64,000 nucleotides of DNA from NCBI RefSeq assembly GCF_037975245.1, contig NC_092565.1, positions 18,269,999 through 18,333,998 of the forward strand. Direction: 5' to 3'. This document shows, one piece after another, positions 28,466-40,674 of the stretch (within the stretch, counting starts at the first letter, position 1; each line of letters starts with the position of its first letter). The translations under genes and the position numbers were made by a program. The notes beneath the pieces were generated by a model that saw nothing but the letters and a program-made list of their open reading frames with translations, searched no databases and was not told the DNA's origin. The stretch is from Apostichopus japonicus (Eukaryota; Echinodermata; Holothuroidea; Aspidochirotida; Stichopodidae).

Positions 28466-31400
28466 TTCTATCTGTGTTTTCTATCTATCGGCCTTCCCTT
28501 CTTCTCCCATCCTTCTATGGAACGCCATAAACGGACATTATTCAGTAACATTTTATACAGCTTTCACTCCTACGGTAGTAACTTTTGTGTCACATAATGA
28601 CAAAACAATAACAAGTCATTATGTTATGTTCTTTTTACGCAGCATAATGACCAAGGCTTGAATTTTTATTGGGCTGTCTGTCAGCTGTCACAGAAAGGTC
28701 GCCATTTCGGACAAAAATCATATCGTCTTTATTATGCAGTTTTTACTGCCGACTTCACGAAAAATCGTAGTCATTATTGCAACAATATTTACAGTCACAT
28801 GTTGACCAAGAAAAAAAAAATATTCGGCAATGCTATTGTCAAGTAGTGACTAACATAAATCTTCCTCATTATGCGGCAGTCTTTCAAGACAACACTCAGT
28901 TGTTTTATTAGATGAATGCAGAAATTAGGAGAATATCGTAGAATACAGCGCAAGAATTCGCGAATTACTCTCTAATCATCGACCTTAAATTGCCCTCTAT
29001 CAAGGTATATAAAGGCGCACCATCAGTATATTATGCGATGGAGAAAACGTAGTTTAATGCCCGGTGAATGGCTAGCATGTAAACGTACCACATCAGTACT
29101 AGTAGTAGTACGGTACATGCTCACAATTCCCCCCAAAAACTACTTGTTAATGCTGCAGCATGTGTTTCATACGTACTTCGCGCGCATTTCGCAGCAAAGC
29201 GGAAATCCTGCAGTGTTTCTTGAACAGCGCCGCCGCGACATAAATAATGTCCGTTTTGGGGAGTGCTTTAGTCATTCTGAGGCAGTGAATGCTGCGGAAT
29301 AACGATTACGTTAACGAAAGTCGTTCTGCTGCAGTAACGACTGCCGCATAACGAGCAAGATATACTGAAGTTACTGAGTAATGTAATAAATAAGTTACTG
29401 AATAATGTACGTTTTGGCGTTCCATATCCTTCCCCCTTGAACGGAATTTGATGTTATACGTGACTAAGAACGTTAATCACGTTAAGAACGGGGGATAAAA
29501 ACAGAACGTTTGGTCTTTATATTCAGAACCCAATAAGTACAACATACAGTGGGATGTGGCCATTTACAAAATGGAGACTGCTTGTGCGACCAGGGCCCTT
29601 AGCCCAATTCGCCGTCATGTACCCTTGGACCTTCCCAATTCACGCCTCCCTCTCACCCTACCCCTAAAACAAGTTATTATACGTGCCGAGTGTTTAATCA
29701 TGTTACAACTGAAAGCACATAAGAAAACAGTTAACGGAACATATCCACAGGTGGAACACTGATATAGGCCGTGGTCGGTCAACTTTAGCACCTGAGCTCC
29801 TTTATTGAGGAGAACTGATTTTAATCCAGAAAGACATTCTATCCGTTTTTCAATATTGAGAATCATTTTCTTATATTCCATCCTACAATCGAGTATCTGA
29901 AATATTCATTATTTTCTCTCAGAATTGCTATACAGCACTGCACATTACCACACAACATCTTCTACTGCAAATAATATATCAAGACAATTAGCCCACATTC
30001 TTTCATAAGCATTCCCATGTCTGTTTCAATGTTAATCGGTTTTTATCAGGCTGTATCTTGATCCACAAAAATCTACCCTGTCTTTCAACTTTTGTTGCTA
30101 ATCGTTTTGTATATCGTAAGAAGAATTGATATAAATTTATCACTTACTAAATATATATATATATAAAAAACATCCGAAACAAGTTGGAAATAATCTCAAG
30201 CACTGACCATAACTTATTTGTATATAATTAAGACCGATTATCTTCAGTATATGCGTTCAAACAATGCACATATTTTTATTCTCTTTTTTTTTTTGCTATC
30301 ATTTCAGGTAAATGAATGCTGTCTATAAAGCTTTTCTACGTCGTAAATGTGATAGACGTTTGATGAAAGGTCATTCTTTCCCTCTGCCTCGCTTGATTAA
30401 GAAGATGGAGGGAAATAGATGAAGTGAAAACCCCCCTGTCATCACCCTCTCATTCTCCTCTCTGATTATAGCTGTATCCTCCTATACAACAATCTTCTGC
30501 CTCGAGTCCCTATTCATATTGATATTGGCATGAAGTATATATTTATACCGAGTGCTTGGCTCCTTACGAGATTATAAGACTTGAATATTATCGGGAGCGT
30601 TTCATATAAGCCTTAACAACCTCCTCTTCATCACGGTATAGGAACAGAGAATTCAAAGAGCTTCTTTGCTATGCTACTTAAAATTTTGACAGGCATGATG
30701 TGTTTCTTGATGCGATGTTATCCAAACAGCCTTGACGTAGGATCGTATGAAATCCTTCCAGGCCCTAGAGGCTAGTTCGTACCTCGACAGGGCTCTTCTT
30801 CATTCAAAGCTTCAGCTGCCAGTAAAGGTGAGGATCCATCTCAAAAAAAAAGAGAAAAAAAGCACAGGGTTTTTCTTTCTTTCCTTTTTTACTCTTATAT
30901 GTTTTCGACTTGGCATTCTCCTTTTTCTTTAAAGAATTCTTTTAGCAACAAAGAAAAGGACGAAATGAGACAACTTCTCTAACTGGTTATCACTCAAAAC
31001 GTATCATTTCATCAAATTACGAGTTATATTTTGTCAGGAGAGTGATTTCTTTTAAGAAGTGATGTTCAAATAAATCATCGTTTTTTCGACGGGAAAAGTT
31101 GTCAGCATATTAGCAAGGAAAAGAAAAGGAGTGGTGCGTAAATGTGAGAATATGATGAATCTGTTTTATAAGAGGGAGATTTGTTAGGAATCATCAACGA
31201 GATGACACATGGATACCTTGAAGAATCTCTCATCGATGAATACCAAATGAAGGAAAACCTAATTTGAGGCAAATCTTGAGATTTTGTTGAATTTCTGCGC
31301 ATTTCCGGACGGGTCTGTCTGGTTTAGAAGAGTACAGACCATCATTACAAGAATCTTCTTTCCTCCATGGATATCCGATGGATTATTTCTAAATTGGGTT

Positions 31401-31590
31401 TCTATTGTATACTATCTCGATTTGGATCTGTTCTTTGTGTTTTTATATAACATTATGTAACAATATCATTGCAATAAATTGCGCCGCTGAGGAAATTTGC
31501 TTATTTAGCTGTATGCTTACAATACAGTTGAAGGTTTATCGATGTGAAGTGGTCTATGAATTATTCATCTTATGTGGATGGACTTGAAGA
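28466..31590. other. Intergenic sequence upstream of the receptor
   Basis: No recognised coding region. A short (TA)n lies near 30150-30166. A strong-looking splice-donor context (AAAG then GTGAGG, boundary 30827/30828) ends a short open frame that starts at an ATG at 30747. It could be an upstream exon of the receptor transcript, but nothing else supports this. Confidence 0.4.
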
Positions 31591-32085
31591 TTAAGGTGAA
31601 ATCGTGATAAAAGACAAAGCGAGTAAACTCTAATATATATTGGCATTTAGTCTGTTTCATCATTTTCATATTATAAAAAACTTTCTGAAATCGAAAATTT
31701 TGTTTCTTTACGTTTAACGCGCAGATTTGGGATGCCAAGCTAAACTCTGTTATTGGAAAACAGACAAATATGAAGGCAAAGACAGAATAAATGAAGGTGA
31801 TATCGTGATGGAAAAAAAACAAATGAAACTCAAAGATATTCTATGTAAATTTCATATTATAAAAGACCTTTGTTTCAAGACAGAATTTGGTTACGTTTAA
31901 CTCGTACATTAGTGAAGATGAAAACTATAACAAAAAATTAAGGTGAATTCGAGATACAGAAAAAAAACACTATTTTATGTAAATTCCATATTATAAAAGA
32001 TCCTTGTGACAAGCCAGAACTAGTTGATACCTTCAACGCATACACCAGCAATATCGAAGCAAAATCTGTTATCGGAAAACTGTGG
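31591..32085. repeat. Three diverged tandem copies upstream of the receptor
   Basis: Units begin at about 31591, 31793 and 31938 with AAGGTGA-(A/T)-(A/T)TCG-GAT. Each then carries (T/C)CATATTATAAAA, and copies 1 and 2 share TTACGTTTAAC(G/T)CG. Copies 1 and 3 share a CTGTTAT(T/C)GGAAAAC end that copy 2 lacks. The array ends about 230 bp before the receptor ATG, so it lies in the promoter or 5' untranslated region. No coding potential is visible. Confidence 0.75.
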
Positions 32086-32315
32086 ATAGTTAGTTAATTT
32101 GAGACACATAGATCAATTTCGATCAATTTCTTCTCGGATTATTTGATGCCACAGACTTCGTCCAGATAGAGGTTTAAAACAAATGACAGTCAGGGCCAGA
32201 GTGGTTATCGCAAGAAGATTTTACCTTTCGGAGAATTCATAAAGATCATTTATTTTCATCATCTCGTATTTTGTCATCTTCTGGAAGGAAAATAAAACCT
32301 CGTCATCATAATACG

Positions 32316-33410
32316 ATGGAAAACCAAACAGCGAATGATGCTATTGCTGCTGCACCATTCTCACTAGGAGTTCAAATCCTTCTCGGAATAATATTATATT
32401 TCATGACGGGTTTTGCGATGTGTGGAAACATGCTTGTGATCGTGTCAGTCTGTGCCTTTAGGCAGCTAAGAACGATCACGAATTATTTTATTATTTCCTT
32501 AGCAACCGCCGATCTGCTCTTGACAATACTGGTACTGCCTTTCAACGCGATATTCACAATCACCGGACACTGGCCTTTCGGATTTTTCTTTTGTGATCTG
32601 TACATATCGGTAGATATTCTAGCCTGCACGGCATCCATTCTGAACCTTTGCGTGATTGCGCTCGATCGTTATTGGGCGATAACCTCCCCGTTTACTTACT
32701 ACCAACGAGTAACTGCAACATCTTCCTTCATTTTAATAGGATGCGTTTGGGTGGTTTCCTTCCTCATAAGCGTACTACCAGTGTTATTGAATCTCCACGA
32801 GGATGACTTCTTAAGAGAGAATAATTGGTACGACGATCCGTCTTTTTGCGTTCTGGGAGTCAACGGCATTTTTGCGGTCGTCTCTTCTATTATCTCGTTC
32901 TATATACCAGCGGGTGTGATATTTTTTGTGTATTTCAGAATATTCCGAGTGGCGCGCAGACAGGCGCGGCAGATCGCTTCGCATAACAACGCTGCGCAAC
33001 GCTTTCAGGACAACCGTAAAGGTAAACCGTCGATGGCAAGGGAACGAAAAGCCGCCAAGACGCTTGGTGTTATTATGGGAGTATTTATAGCCTGTTGGTT
33101 ACCGTTCTTCACAGTTAACGTCATTGATCCATTCTGTGGTAGGTGTATACCAGCGACCGTATTCAATACATTTGTCTGGCTTGGATACATTAACAGTTGC
33201 GCAAATCCTCTGATATACGCACAGAATCCATCATTCAGGAATGCGTTTAAGGGGCTCCTATGTTGTCACAAGTGTAGAGGAATCAAGTACAGAAGTGGAG
33301 AATCCAGTGACGATAACGCGACCGTAATCCAACAGCGAAGACTGGCGAACACGTCCCAAGTTAGAACGGTGTCGAGCAGCGTTATGAAAAGTCAAGTCGA
33401 ATATAAATGA
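32316..33410 (+). CDS. Dopamine D1-like/catecholamine-type GPCR, intronless
   Basis: A 364-residue class A receptor for a biogenic amine, acting in the plasma membrane. The ATG at 32316 has a good context (A at -3, G at +4). The frame is open upstream to a TGA at 32184, but with no other ATG; an upstream TTG at 32271 is not a plausible animal start. Seven hydrophobic segments lie at about 19-45, 53-81, 90-123, 136-159, 183-212, 244-271 and 281-304. Seen: Asn38 (1.50), Asp66 (2.50), Cys93 with Cys178, amine-anchoring Asp100 (3.32), DRY at 117-119, Trp145, Ser190/Ser191/Ser194 (5.42, 5.43, 5.46), CWLPFF at 260-265, NPLIY at 297-301, and likely palmitoylated Cys316/Cys317. Asn3 is a glycosylation sequon. 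The short third loop and the residues around DRY and CWLPFF fit D1/beta-adrenergic/octopamine Gs-type receptors best. Tyr291 at 7.43 differs from the Trp of vertebrate D1. The precise ligand is unresolved. Confidence 0.93.
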   Translation: MENQTANDAIAAAPFSLGVQILLGIILYFMTGFAMCGNMLVIVSVCAFRQLRTITNYFIISLATADLLLTILVLPFNAIFTITGHWPFGFFFCDLYISVDILACTASILNLCVIALDRYWAITSPFTYYQRVTATSSFILIGCVWVVSFLISVLPVLLNLHEDDFLRENNWYDDPSFCVLGVNGIFAVVSSIISFYIPAGVIFFVYFRIFRVARRQARQIASHNNAAQRFQDNRKGKPSMARERKAAKTLGVIMGVFIACWLPFFTVNVIDPFCGRCIPATVFNTFVWLGYINSCANPLIYAQNPSFRNAFKGLLCCHKCRGIKYRSGESSDDNATVIQQRRLANTSQVRTVSSSVMKSQVEYK

Positions 33411-33503
33411 CAGCCGTGTGAGATTTAAAGACATTTAAAGGGGGGAGTTGGCAAAGACAGGGAAGTTATAAAAAAAAAAATGGGGGAAGTAAGAACATTT
33501 AAC

Positions 33504-33509
33504 AATAAA
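33504..33509 (+). promoter_or_regulatory. Candidate polyadenylation signal
   Basis: AATAAA 94 bp after the receptor stop codon. A second AATAAA at 33805-33810 is followed by an A-rich run. Either could end the transcript; the choice cannot be made from sequence alone. Confidence 0.45.
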
Positions 33510-33810
33510 CATTTATGACATATTTTTGCTGACTACATTTGACTAGTGATTTTGGTTTGTTCTTAAAGTTGAATACGAACAGATTGCTAACATAAGGTAC
33601 TCTCCGACTTCGAATTGTCTGGTAAGGAACTGAGAAGAAGCATAGAGAAAGGATATCCAGATTAGAAAATATTGCAAATCGAGGCAGAATAAAAATTAAT
33701 CGCTGCCAACATGTGTGCATAAGGTTGAAGATCCTATCACAGAATGATATCTCATGATATAAGTTTGAAAGTAATGATATTTAATAAAGATGTATAGCTT
33801 AATCAATAAA

Positions 33811-36800
33811 TGATGAAAAAAAAAACAGTGAATTCAAAACAAGACTGATCGGTCATGGCATATCCCCACTGTTGTCTCCACTCTTATTGAGGCTGATATT
33901 ATTATCAAGATAACTGCAATTTTGAAGTAATTTTTTGTTGCTATTAGTTTCTACATACTTATAGATTAATTTGTTCTGCAGAATGCACAATCTAAATTGA
34001 TGTTTTCATAACAACGCACAAAGTGCCACACCTTCCACACCATAATCCCAAAACTTATATGTTTTGTTTTTCCTTTTTTTTAAATCTTATTTTATGTTTG
34101 AATTCTTTATTATTTGAAGTTATCCTTGTTTGTAGAGCTGTATAGATTTAGGGAGTAGAGAGTAATAGCTTGTAAATATATGACAATCCAGAGTAGAAGT
34201 ATTTATGACTATACAAAGCTCTGTAGTTTAAAAAAACGATTTTCAGATAACGACAATCCCACCGCTGCTACCATAAGCCTAACCTCTACATTGTTACATT
34301 TTTATTCATGATTTATCAGTTTAGAAATAATTTTATCTATATTAGTCTGTAAAGCTTAGACGGGGTAATTGAAAAGTCTGCAAGTTTAAAGAAAACTTTT
34401 TTCTTTTTACATCTTACATTTTATTTCTTCATATCATGCAACTGGGCAGTATATTATTACTAACGTTTTTGTTATTTTTAGCTTATTGTTTATTTATTGC
34501 TGTGTTAATATCCTGAAACGATGCAGCCCTTTAATATAGCAGTGATATGGAACTAATCAGAAATTAATTGGAAGAGTTATTAAACGTTTAATATCTTTAA
34601 GAACCCTTAAATCTCATTATTTAGTCACCTTTATTTATATCAGCCTCATCAATAATTCATTACATTAACCATCTCAATATTGCAGTATACGAACCTGTGA
34701 CTGAATATTAAAAATAATTTGGTAATAGATAGATGGATTTGTTACAGGAAGATTAAGTATTAAATCAAAATATATTTATCCATTAACGTGAGATGGTCTT
34801 TTCTTAACTTTTATTAAATTTTTAGTTTCATCTCTACTTTTGATTTCTTTTTATTTGAAACCTTGTAAAAAAGATGAAGAGGATAAAAGAAAAATAATTA
34901 GCTTGTGTAAAAGTTTCCGTTTCCAAGAAAATTAAGCCGCAGATGCTCTAACGGTGAGAACATTACTAAATATATTTAATATTTCACGGTGTATTTAGTT
35001 TTAACATGGTTTAGTATTTTTCTACGAGAAAGTTTAAAGGAACATCGTGTTTTTGAGCGTATACACCTCATTTGTTGAGCCCCCAAAAGTAGTTTTGCCA
35101 AATTGTATGATTTTTGAAACATTTTTATTCCCATAGACCTTTGTTAATCATTGGAGGAAAGTAAGTGACATTTACAGTACACAGTGACAAATGACTTGTT
35201 AATTCAATAATCCTTGATTTTTGTTAATTCTTATCCAAAGGAGTTTGTGAAACAGACTCGGCAGGGATAATGAAGGGGTTGACAACATGCTTGTTTTGTT
35301 AAGAGACGATTAAATCTCAAACCAGTTTTTTTATTTTAAAATTATATACAAGTATATTATTGATAATAAGATAATACTTCGATTTCTTGTTGGTATATTG
35401 TTCTCCTTACATTTCTATATCAACACATACCCTGAACACTAAATAAATTATAATTCCAATGCACCCTTGTAATACGATATATGAAAGATATTGATGACTG
35501 TTTATGCATGTTCAACGTGTATTGTATACATAGTCCGACTTATTGCGGGGTAAATATGATATGTTTTCTACAAAGTCAGAAAATGAACATTTATATAAAA
35601 ACACATATTTTTTATACTTAGCGATTAGATCTACAAGTATATATTGGAAAAGAATGAGTCCTGACTGTAATTAGGTCTCTGTTCTTTCTTTATACAATAT
35701 TTTCCCCGGTCTCCGTGGTCGTATCCCCCTGACACCTTCCCCCCTCCCCTCTAAGAATGACTTGTCCCTTTTTCGAAGTGAGGATTCAAGTCATTTGACT
35801 GTAAACTAAATGAGCTATTTAAAGAAAAGGATTCCGTGTTAATAATCTTTCGCTGAAGCTTTGAAATCTAGGTAAGAAACTGGTCACTGAATAATATCAC
35901 AATGTACGTAATCCATCCATAGAACTATTGACGTAAGTAGAATATTAAACGTGTGTAACATTTGACGTGTGAAATGGATTTTTGACTATTTTTCCGAATT
36001 TATTTATCCCGCGCTTTAACATTTGATGAACTGACGGGTATTTTCACAATATACAATATGTATATATGAAGTAAAAAAAATGATTAATTTTGTTTGTTTT
36101 TTTTTTGCTTCTCCTTTTTGCTTCGCTCCAATTCAGTTTATCCTTCTTGGAATTTTCATTTATCGACTTTTTAGGTGAGTAATTAAAAATTAAGAAGGTC
36201 ATTACCAATGATATACTCTTACACGCCCGATTAATCGATACTGTTATCGACTCTTGATTGATTTTGAGATGAATTTCCATTTGATTCTGCTACATTGGAC
36301 ATATGTCAGGTAATAAGCAATAAGTGAACTTTTGACCGGTTATCTGATAGCATACTGCCTTTCATGATGACAAAATGGCCACTCACGGTTTTTGCATGAT
36401 AAATGGTACGTGATAGTGAGAAGCCACTCCGGCACGATTTGAACAATTTCTTGTACCATGTTATGTTGAAATATTTCAGTTAAAGAGTACAATACGTGTA
36501 AATTAACCCCGTTTTGCTACTGGCAAGCAGTATATATGATTAAGTTGAATTGGCCAATCTGATTGGTCGACAGAATGTGTATATTTGTATGCCGCAACTC
36601 GATTGGACATTGAGTTATATACTCCCGTTGAAGACATCATGTGACCCAAGCATAGCGGTATCGTTGACCGTGATGTTCGTGTACCATATCTATAGATGGC
36701 TGCACAAAAGAGATTGTTCTTTGCGAATAAAGTTCACAAGTCACGCGCCTTCGCCATGGCCCACCATTAGTGAGTTTTGAAAGGTTTTCCTTTTTTCTCT

Positions 36801-37753
36801 TTTAGAAAAGATATATACCAGTAGAGGATCCGGGAGGAGGGTCTCCCCGGACCCGATTCCCCCTCTCATCAGACTTTAAAACATTAAAACTAAGCTGCAA
36901 TAATAATATCTATGAAACAGCTGAGTTGCATAATGAAAAAATGTAACACGCTTCGTGTGTGTGGCATTCCTTATCGATGGGTTTTTATACAATGCTTCGT
37001 TGGTAATCACGCTATTTAACAATAGTAGTTTCCCCTTGGTCCCTTCTTTTGAGAAATGTTAATCCGCCATTATATATTGTATAGAACATAGAGATGAGGC
37101 GTGGAATTACGCCATTTTGAAATGGCGAGGGTTCGTTTCCGAGCTGTATATTTGATTTAACACATAGATGGTGGTTTTAAACCATCAAACCCCAACACGT
37201 GTTTTTGTATAATAATAATACTACGACAGAGCCAACTTAACGTTACATCTATGGCGTATAGTCAAGGATCTGGAAAGGTCAGTAATTTTAAGTTACTTTT
37301 CGAAATGTTTGAACCCTGCCAGTAAACGAGGTAAATAAGGTTTGTGTTTTACTAAAAGTGATGCGAAATAAAGGTTCTCTACTTTCGTAATAATGTCTTA
37401 TGTTTTGCTTTTCTTTGTATCGTTGTTAAGTGGCTTATTCACATTTTGATGCATCTTTTATGAATGATGAAATATCCAATAACGTCCATTAGTAGCCATG
37501 CACGTGGAAAGGGGATCTCTTGCGATGAAAATAGCAATTTATATACTTGTTGAAGAGAGGTTGTTGGCAGCGTGTGTCTGCATATTAAATCTATAAAGGT
37601 CATCAGTTTTGACCGCACCACATTTTAGCAGGCTAAAAATTGCTAGAAAGTTTGGAACAGAATTTTTCCTGCTGGTTCTGAATCTCAAAATTATTTCCAG
37701 ACACACTGAGTTGTTGTAAATAAGAAATTTAAATGACTTGGTGATGAAAAAAA
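33811..37753. other. Unrecognised AT-rich intergenic sequence
   Basis: No gene or mobile element was recognised. A CAGTAGAGGATCCGGG motif near 36821, followed by G/C-rich sequence, resembles the left end of a hAT-like MITE, but no right end was found. Confidence 0.5.
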
Positions 37754-37833
37754 AATACTTCCAGGGTGGTAGTAAAATGCGTGTTAAATTTGGAGATATA
37801 AGTGACCATTTTCATTTACTTTCTAGCATATTT
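37754..37833 (+). repeat. Dispersed repeat module, copy 2
   Basis: AATACTTCC, ~45 bp later AGTGACCATT, then TTTCTAGCATATT, in the same order and spacing as at 24588-24663. The family is unknown. Confidence 0.6.
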
Positions 37834-39926
37834 TAGTTCAAAACTGATGGCCTCTAAAGGAACTGCAAATAAACGATTGATTTTCTATTTTGGTATTCAA
37901 ACAAGTTTTAATTAGCGATAATGCAGTTCATCTCCATATAAATAGTAGATAGATGTATTGATCCTTATCCTATTATCCAAAACTGGAGGAGATCTGTAAA
38001 GCCGGAAGTAGACGCCTTATCAGTCTTTAATTGTCTTTAATTTTAATTAAAGGGGTTGGTTGCGTTTGCGGCATAACATTTCTCATTCTTATAGTCATTG
38101 AGCTTGCATGTTAAAGTATACTGTTACAAGTTTGTAGCAGGAATCTTATATATAAAGAGATTAAAGTGGATAATTATTATTGTAGACATCAGCATTTAAA
38201 CTATAGACCGTCCACTCTTGCATATAGCAGATAGGTCTGGTCTAGCCTACTTTGCATATAGGAATCTGGGTAATTTAGTAAAAAGAAAACTGTTGATAAT
38301 AATTACAGACAATAAATTTCCCTTTATAGTGACTCTAGTGGAAATTAAAATGCGGTTATAGAAAACAACTGGTTACTTTAACATAGCAAAGCCATAAGGT
38401 GCGTATGCAGGGGCTGTGGTGTGTCAACACCTCTACCCACAACCAACCCCGTCCTTTCAATCTCGCTTGGAAAATTCAAAAGCAGTTCAGTATAAGAAGG
38501 AAAGATTCTAGTGTATGGTGCTCCAAACCAACACACCAAACCCCCCCCCCCTCACATCTCTCCCTTTTCCCCTTCACCTACGACGAGTCGGCTTCAACGA
38601 CCACAAGACCCATCACTTATCCTCCCATGGCTTACATATTGAAATCAAAATTGTTCAAACAGAGGAAATTATTCAAATTGTTTAAATGTCAGAACTATGA
38701 AAGTCCTCCATCGATAAGAGAATGTATCTTGTCACATTAGTGTTATACCTTCTGGCGGACCTGTCAAATATGAGCGAAGACATGAAATATGATTTTTATT
38801 CTTACAAACAGAAAGCCGAATGATCGTAACCATGGTGTCGACGAAACAAAATGATCACGAATGTGTTATTTATTTATCAACCTCACATAAAAATTTTAAA
38901 ACATATTTCATAAGCAAGATGCTAATTATTTTTGCAAGGGGAGGCAGCCGAGTGACCTTTATATTTTCCTGAGTCCGCCCTCTTAACCCCCCCCCCACTC
39001 TCACCTCAACCCCCCCCCCACTTCCCTTTGCTCTTTATCGTGGTTGATGTATCTGATCTACATATTTTCTTTCTTTTCGTCTATATATTGCCTCTTTTCT
39101 TCATCTCTCTTATGACTCCTTTTCTCGATACCTCACGTATATACGTTACGCTCGGTCAAAGAACCTTTGTACTTACTCATCCGATGAATTTTAATCAGGC
39201 GTTTTAGAGGACGTTAACTCCACAAGAACTCATGCACACTCTGTATCAGTCTTGAGAAAGACAACAAACCCAAACCAACCTCATATTAACACATGAACAA
39301 CGTAATCTATATAAGTGAATGCGTGCAGCAAGAGATATTTATTTTAAAGGCATGCTCCACAGAAATATATGCATTAGACAATTTTAATTCAAAGCTATGC
39401 AAACATCACCGAAGCTTTTTTCTTGTTTATTTATGTTGATCTATACTTCGCCGTTCTATGGTCATACGGTGGCATCAAATCTATCATGTGTATATCTCAA
39501 GACTTGAAATAAAATAAAGAGCTCACGATTTAATCTTACTCCATATTTTATTTTCATCACGATGATCTCACAAGTAGGCCTATTTCTAACTATGTTTTTC
39601 TCTCTCTTTATTTTGGCGACATGTCTGACATTCCTAATTGGGTCATTGATAGACAGGACGTTTGCCTGTATTTATTTCTGACTATATTTTTCTTCAGCTG
39701 TGATTGTGTTTTCTTTTCGTTTAACGAATTAATTGAAGCATACATAAAAATAAAAAAAAGTACGCTGAGAAAGTTGCTTCTGTGATTAATTTTAAAGTCA
39801 GTCAGAGGTGTTTGCCTTAGAGTGAACTATTCAGTTTACCAGCCATTCAGCAGAAGTGGATATCAATTAAGGGAGCGCTATTTTGATTTTATAGTTCTTC
39901 AAATCTACTTTCCAATTCAATTAATT
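37834..39926. other. Unrecognised intergenic sequence with poly(C) runs
   Basis: C runs lie near 38550, 38988 and 39010. No recognisable gene. Confidence 0.5.
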
Positions 39927-39934
39927 GTCCCGAC
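39927..39934. repeat. 8-bp target-site duplication, left copy
   Basis: GTCCCGAC immediately before the outer hAT element. The identical right copy is at 40978-40985. Confidence 0.88.
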
Positions 39935-39991
39935 CATAGGCGTAAGAGGCGGGGGGCTGGGGGGCTGCAGCCCCCCCCAACGGATTTTTTT

Positions 39992-40277
39992 GGTGAAAAT
40001 TCGGGCAATATGCTTAGAATTTTTCGGGCACCTACTGGAAGAATAATAATTTGCAATGTGTTTTTCATTTTTTTTGGTGAAAATTCGGCAATATGCTGAG
40101 AATTATTCGGGCATCTACTGAAAGAATAATAATTTGCAATGTGTTTTTCAATATTTTGGTGAAAATTCGGGCAATATGCTGAGAATTTTTTCGGGCACCT
40201 ACTGAAAGAATAATAATTTGCATTTTTTTTCAAATTTTTTTGGTGAAAATTTGGGCAATATGCTGAGAATTTTGCGT
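39992..40277 (+). repeat. Four ~83-bp tandem units inside the outer MITE
   Basis: Each unit runs GGTGAAAATT(C/T)GGGCAATATG, GAGAATT, GGGCACCTACTG and AATAATAATTTGCA. Starts are spaced 84, 82 and 84 bp. The related copy at 51.8 kb has a single unit, so the array expanded within this element or its lineage. Confidence 0.88.
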
Positions 40278-40285
40278 GCACCTAC

Positions 40286-40674
40286 CAGTGGCGGAGCGTC
40301 CATACAGTCAAAGGGGGCAGATGTCCCCCTGACGGACTCAAATGGACTGCTGGCGCCTTTCAGCTTTTTACCACTTTTTACTTATTCGCGATTATTGACT
40401 TTTTTATTGCGCTCTGAAATACCTATTGACATTTGTCACATTTTGTTGGTGCAATTTTCTGACAAATGGCGATGACACCTATTTATTCTTCGTTTATCTG
40501 CAAATTAGCAAGGCCCGGAAAGGGTCATTTCCGGCGATCTAGGGAGTAACTTTACTCAAAAAATTTCTGTACGCTCCGCGCCAACCTGTGGTGGCGCTCC
40601 GCTTAGTGTCAAAAGCGCCCCTACAGACCATTCTCTCCCCCCCCCCCGACCAATACCCCCTAGCTCCGCCACTG
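40286..40674. mobile_element. Nested hAT-type MITE (inner element)
   Basis: A 389-bp element with perfect 12-bp terminal inverted repeats CAGTGGCGGAGC / GCTCCGCCACTG. It is flanked by GCACCTAC (40278-40285) and GCACCTAG (40675-40682), an 8-bp duplication with one difference. It interrupts the fourth 83-bp unit of the outer MITE: the uninterrupted units read GCACCTACTG at exactly this point. It has no transposase; the interior includes a poly(C) tract near 40636. Confidence 0.88.

Noticed and set aside
28294..28661. Overlapping Pro/Ser-rich frames
   Set aside because: They are readings of a CCCTCC pyrimidine tract in different frames.
36550..36780. 76-codon frame with CCAAT-like words upstream
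   Set aside because: Starts at TTG, shows no known domain and has no exon structure; the CCAAT words alone are not evidence of a promoter.
39889..40281. 130-codon minus-strand frame with repeated Cys-containing units
   Set aside because: It is the reverse reading of the 83-bp tandem units of a MITE; the related copy at 51.8 kb does not preserve it as a gene.
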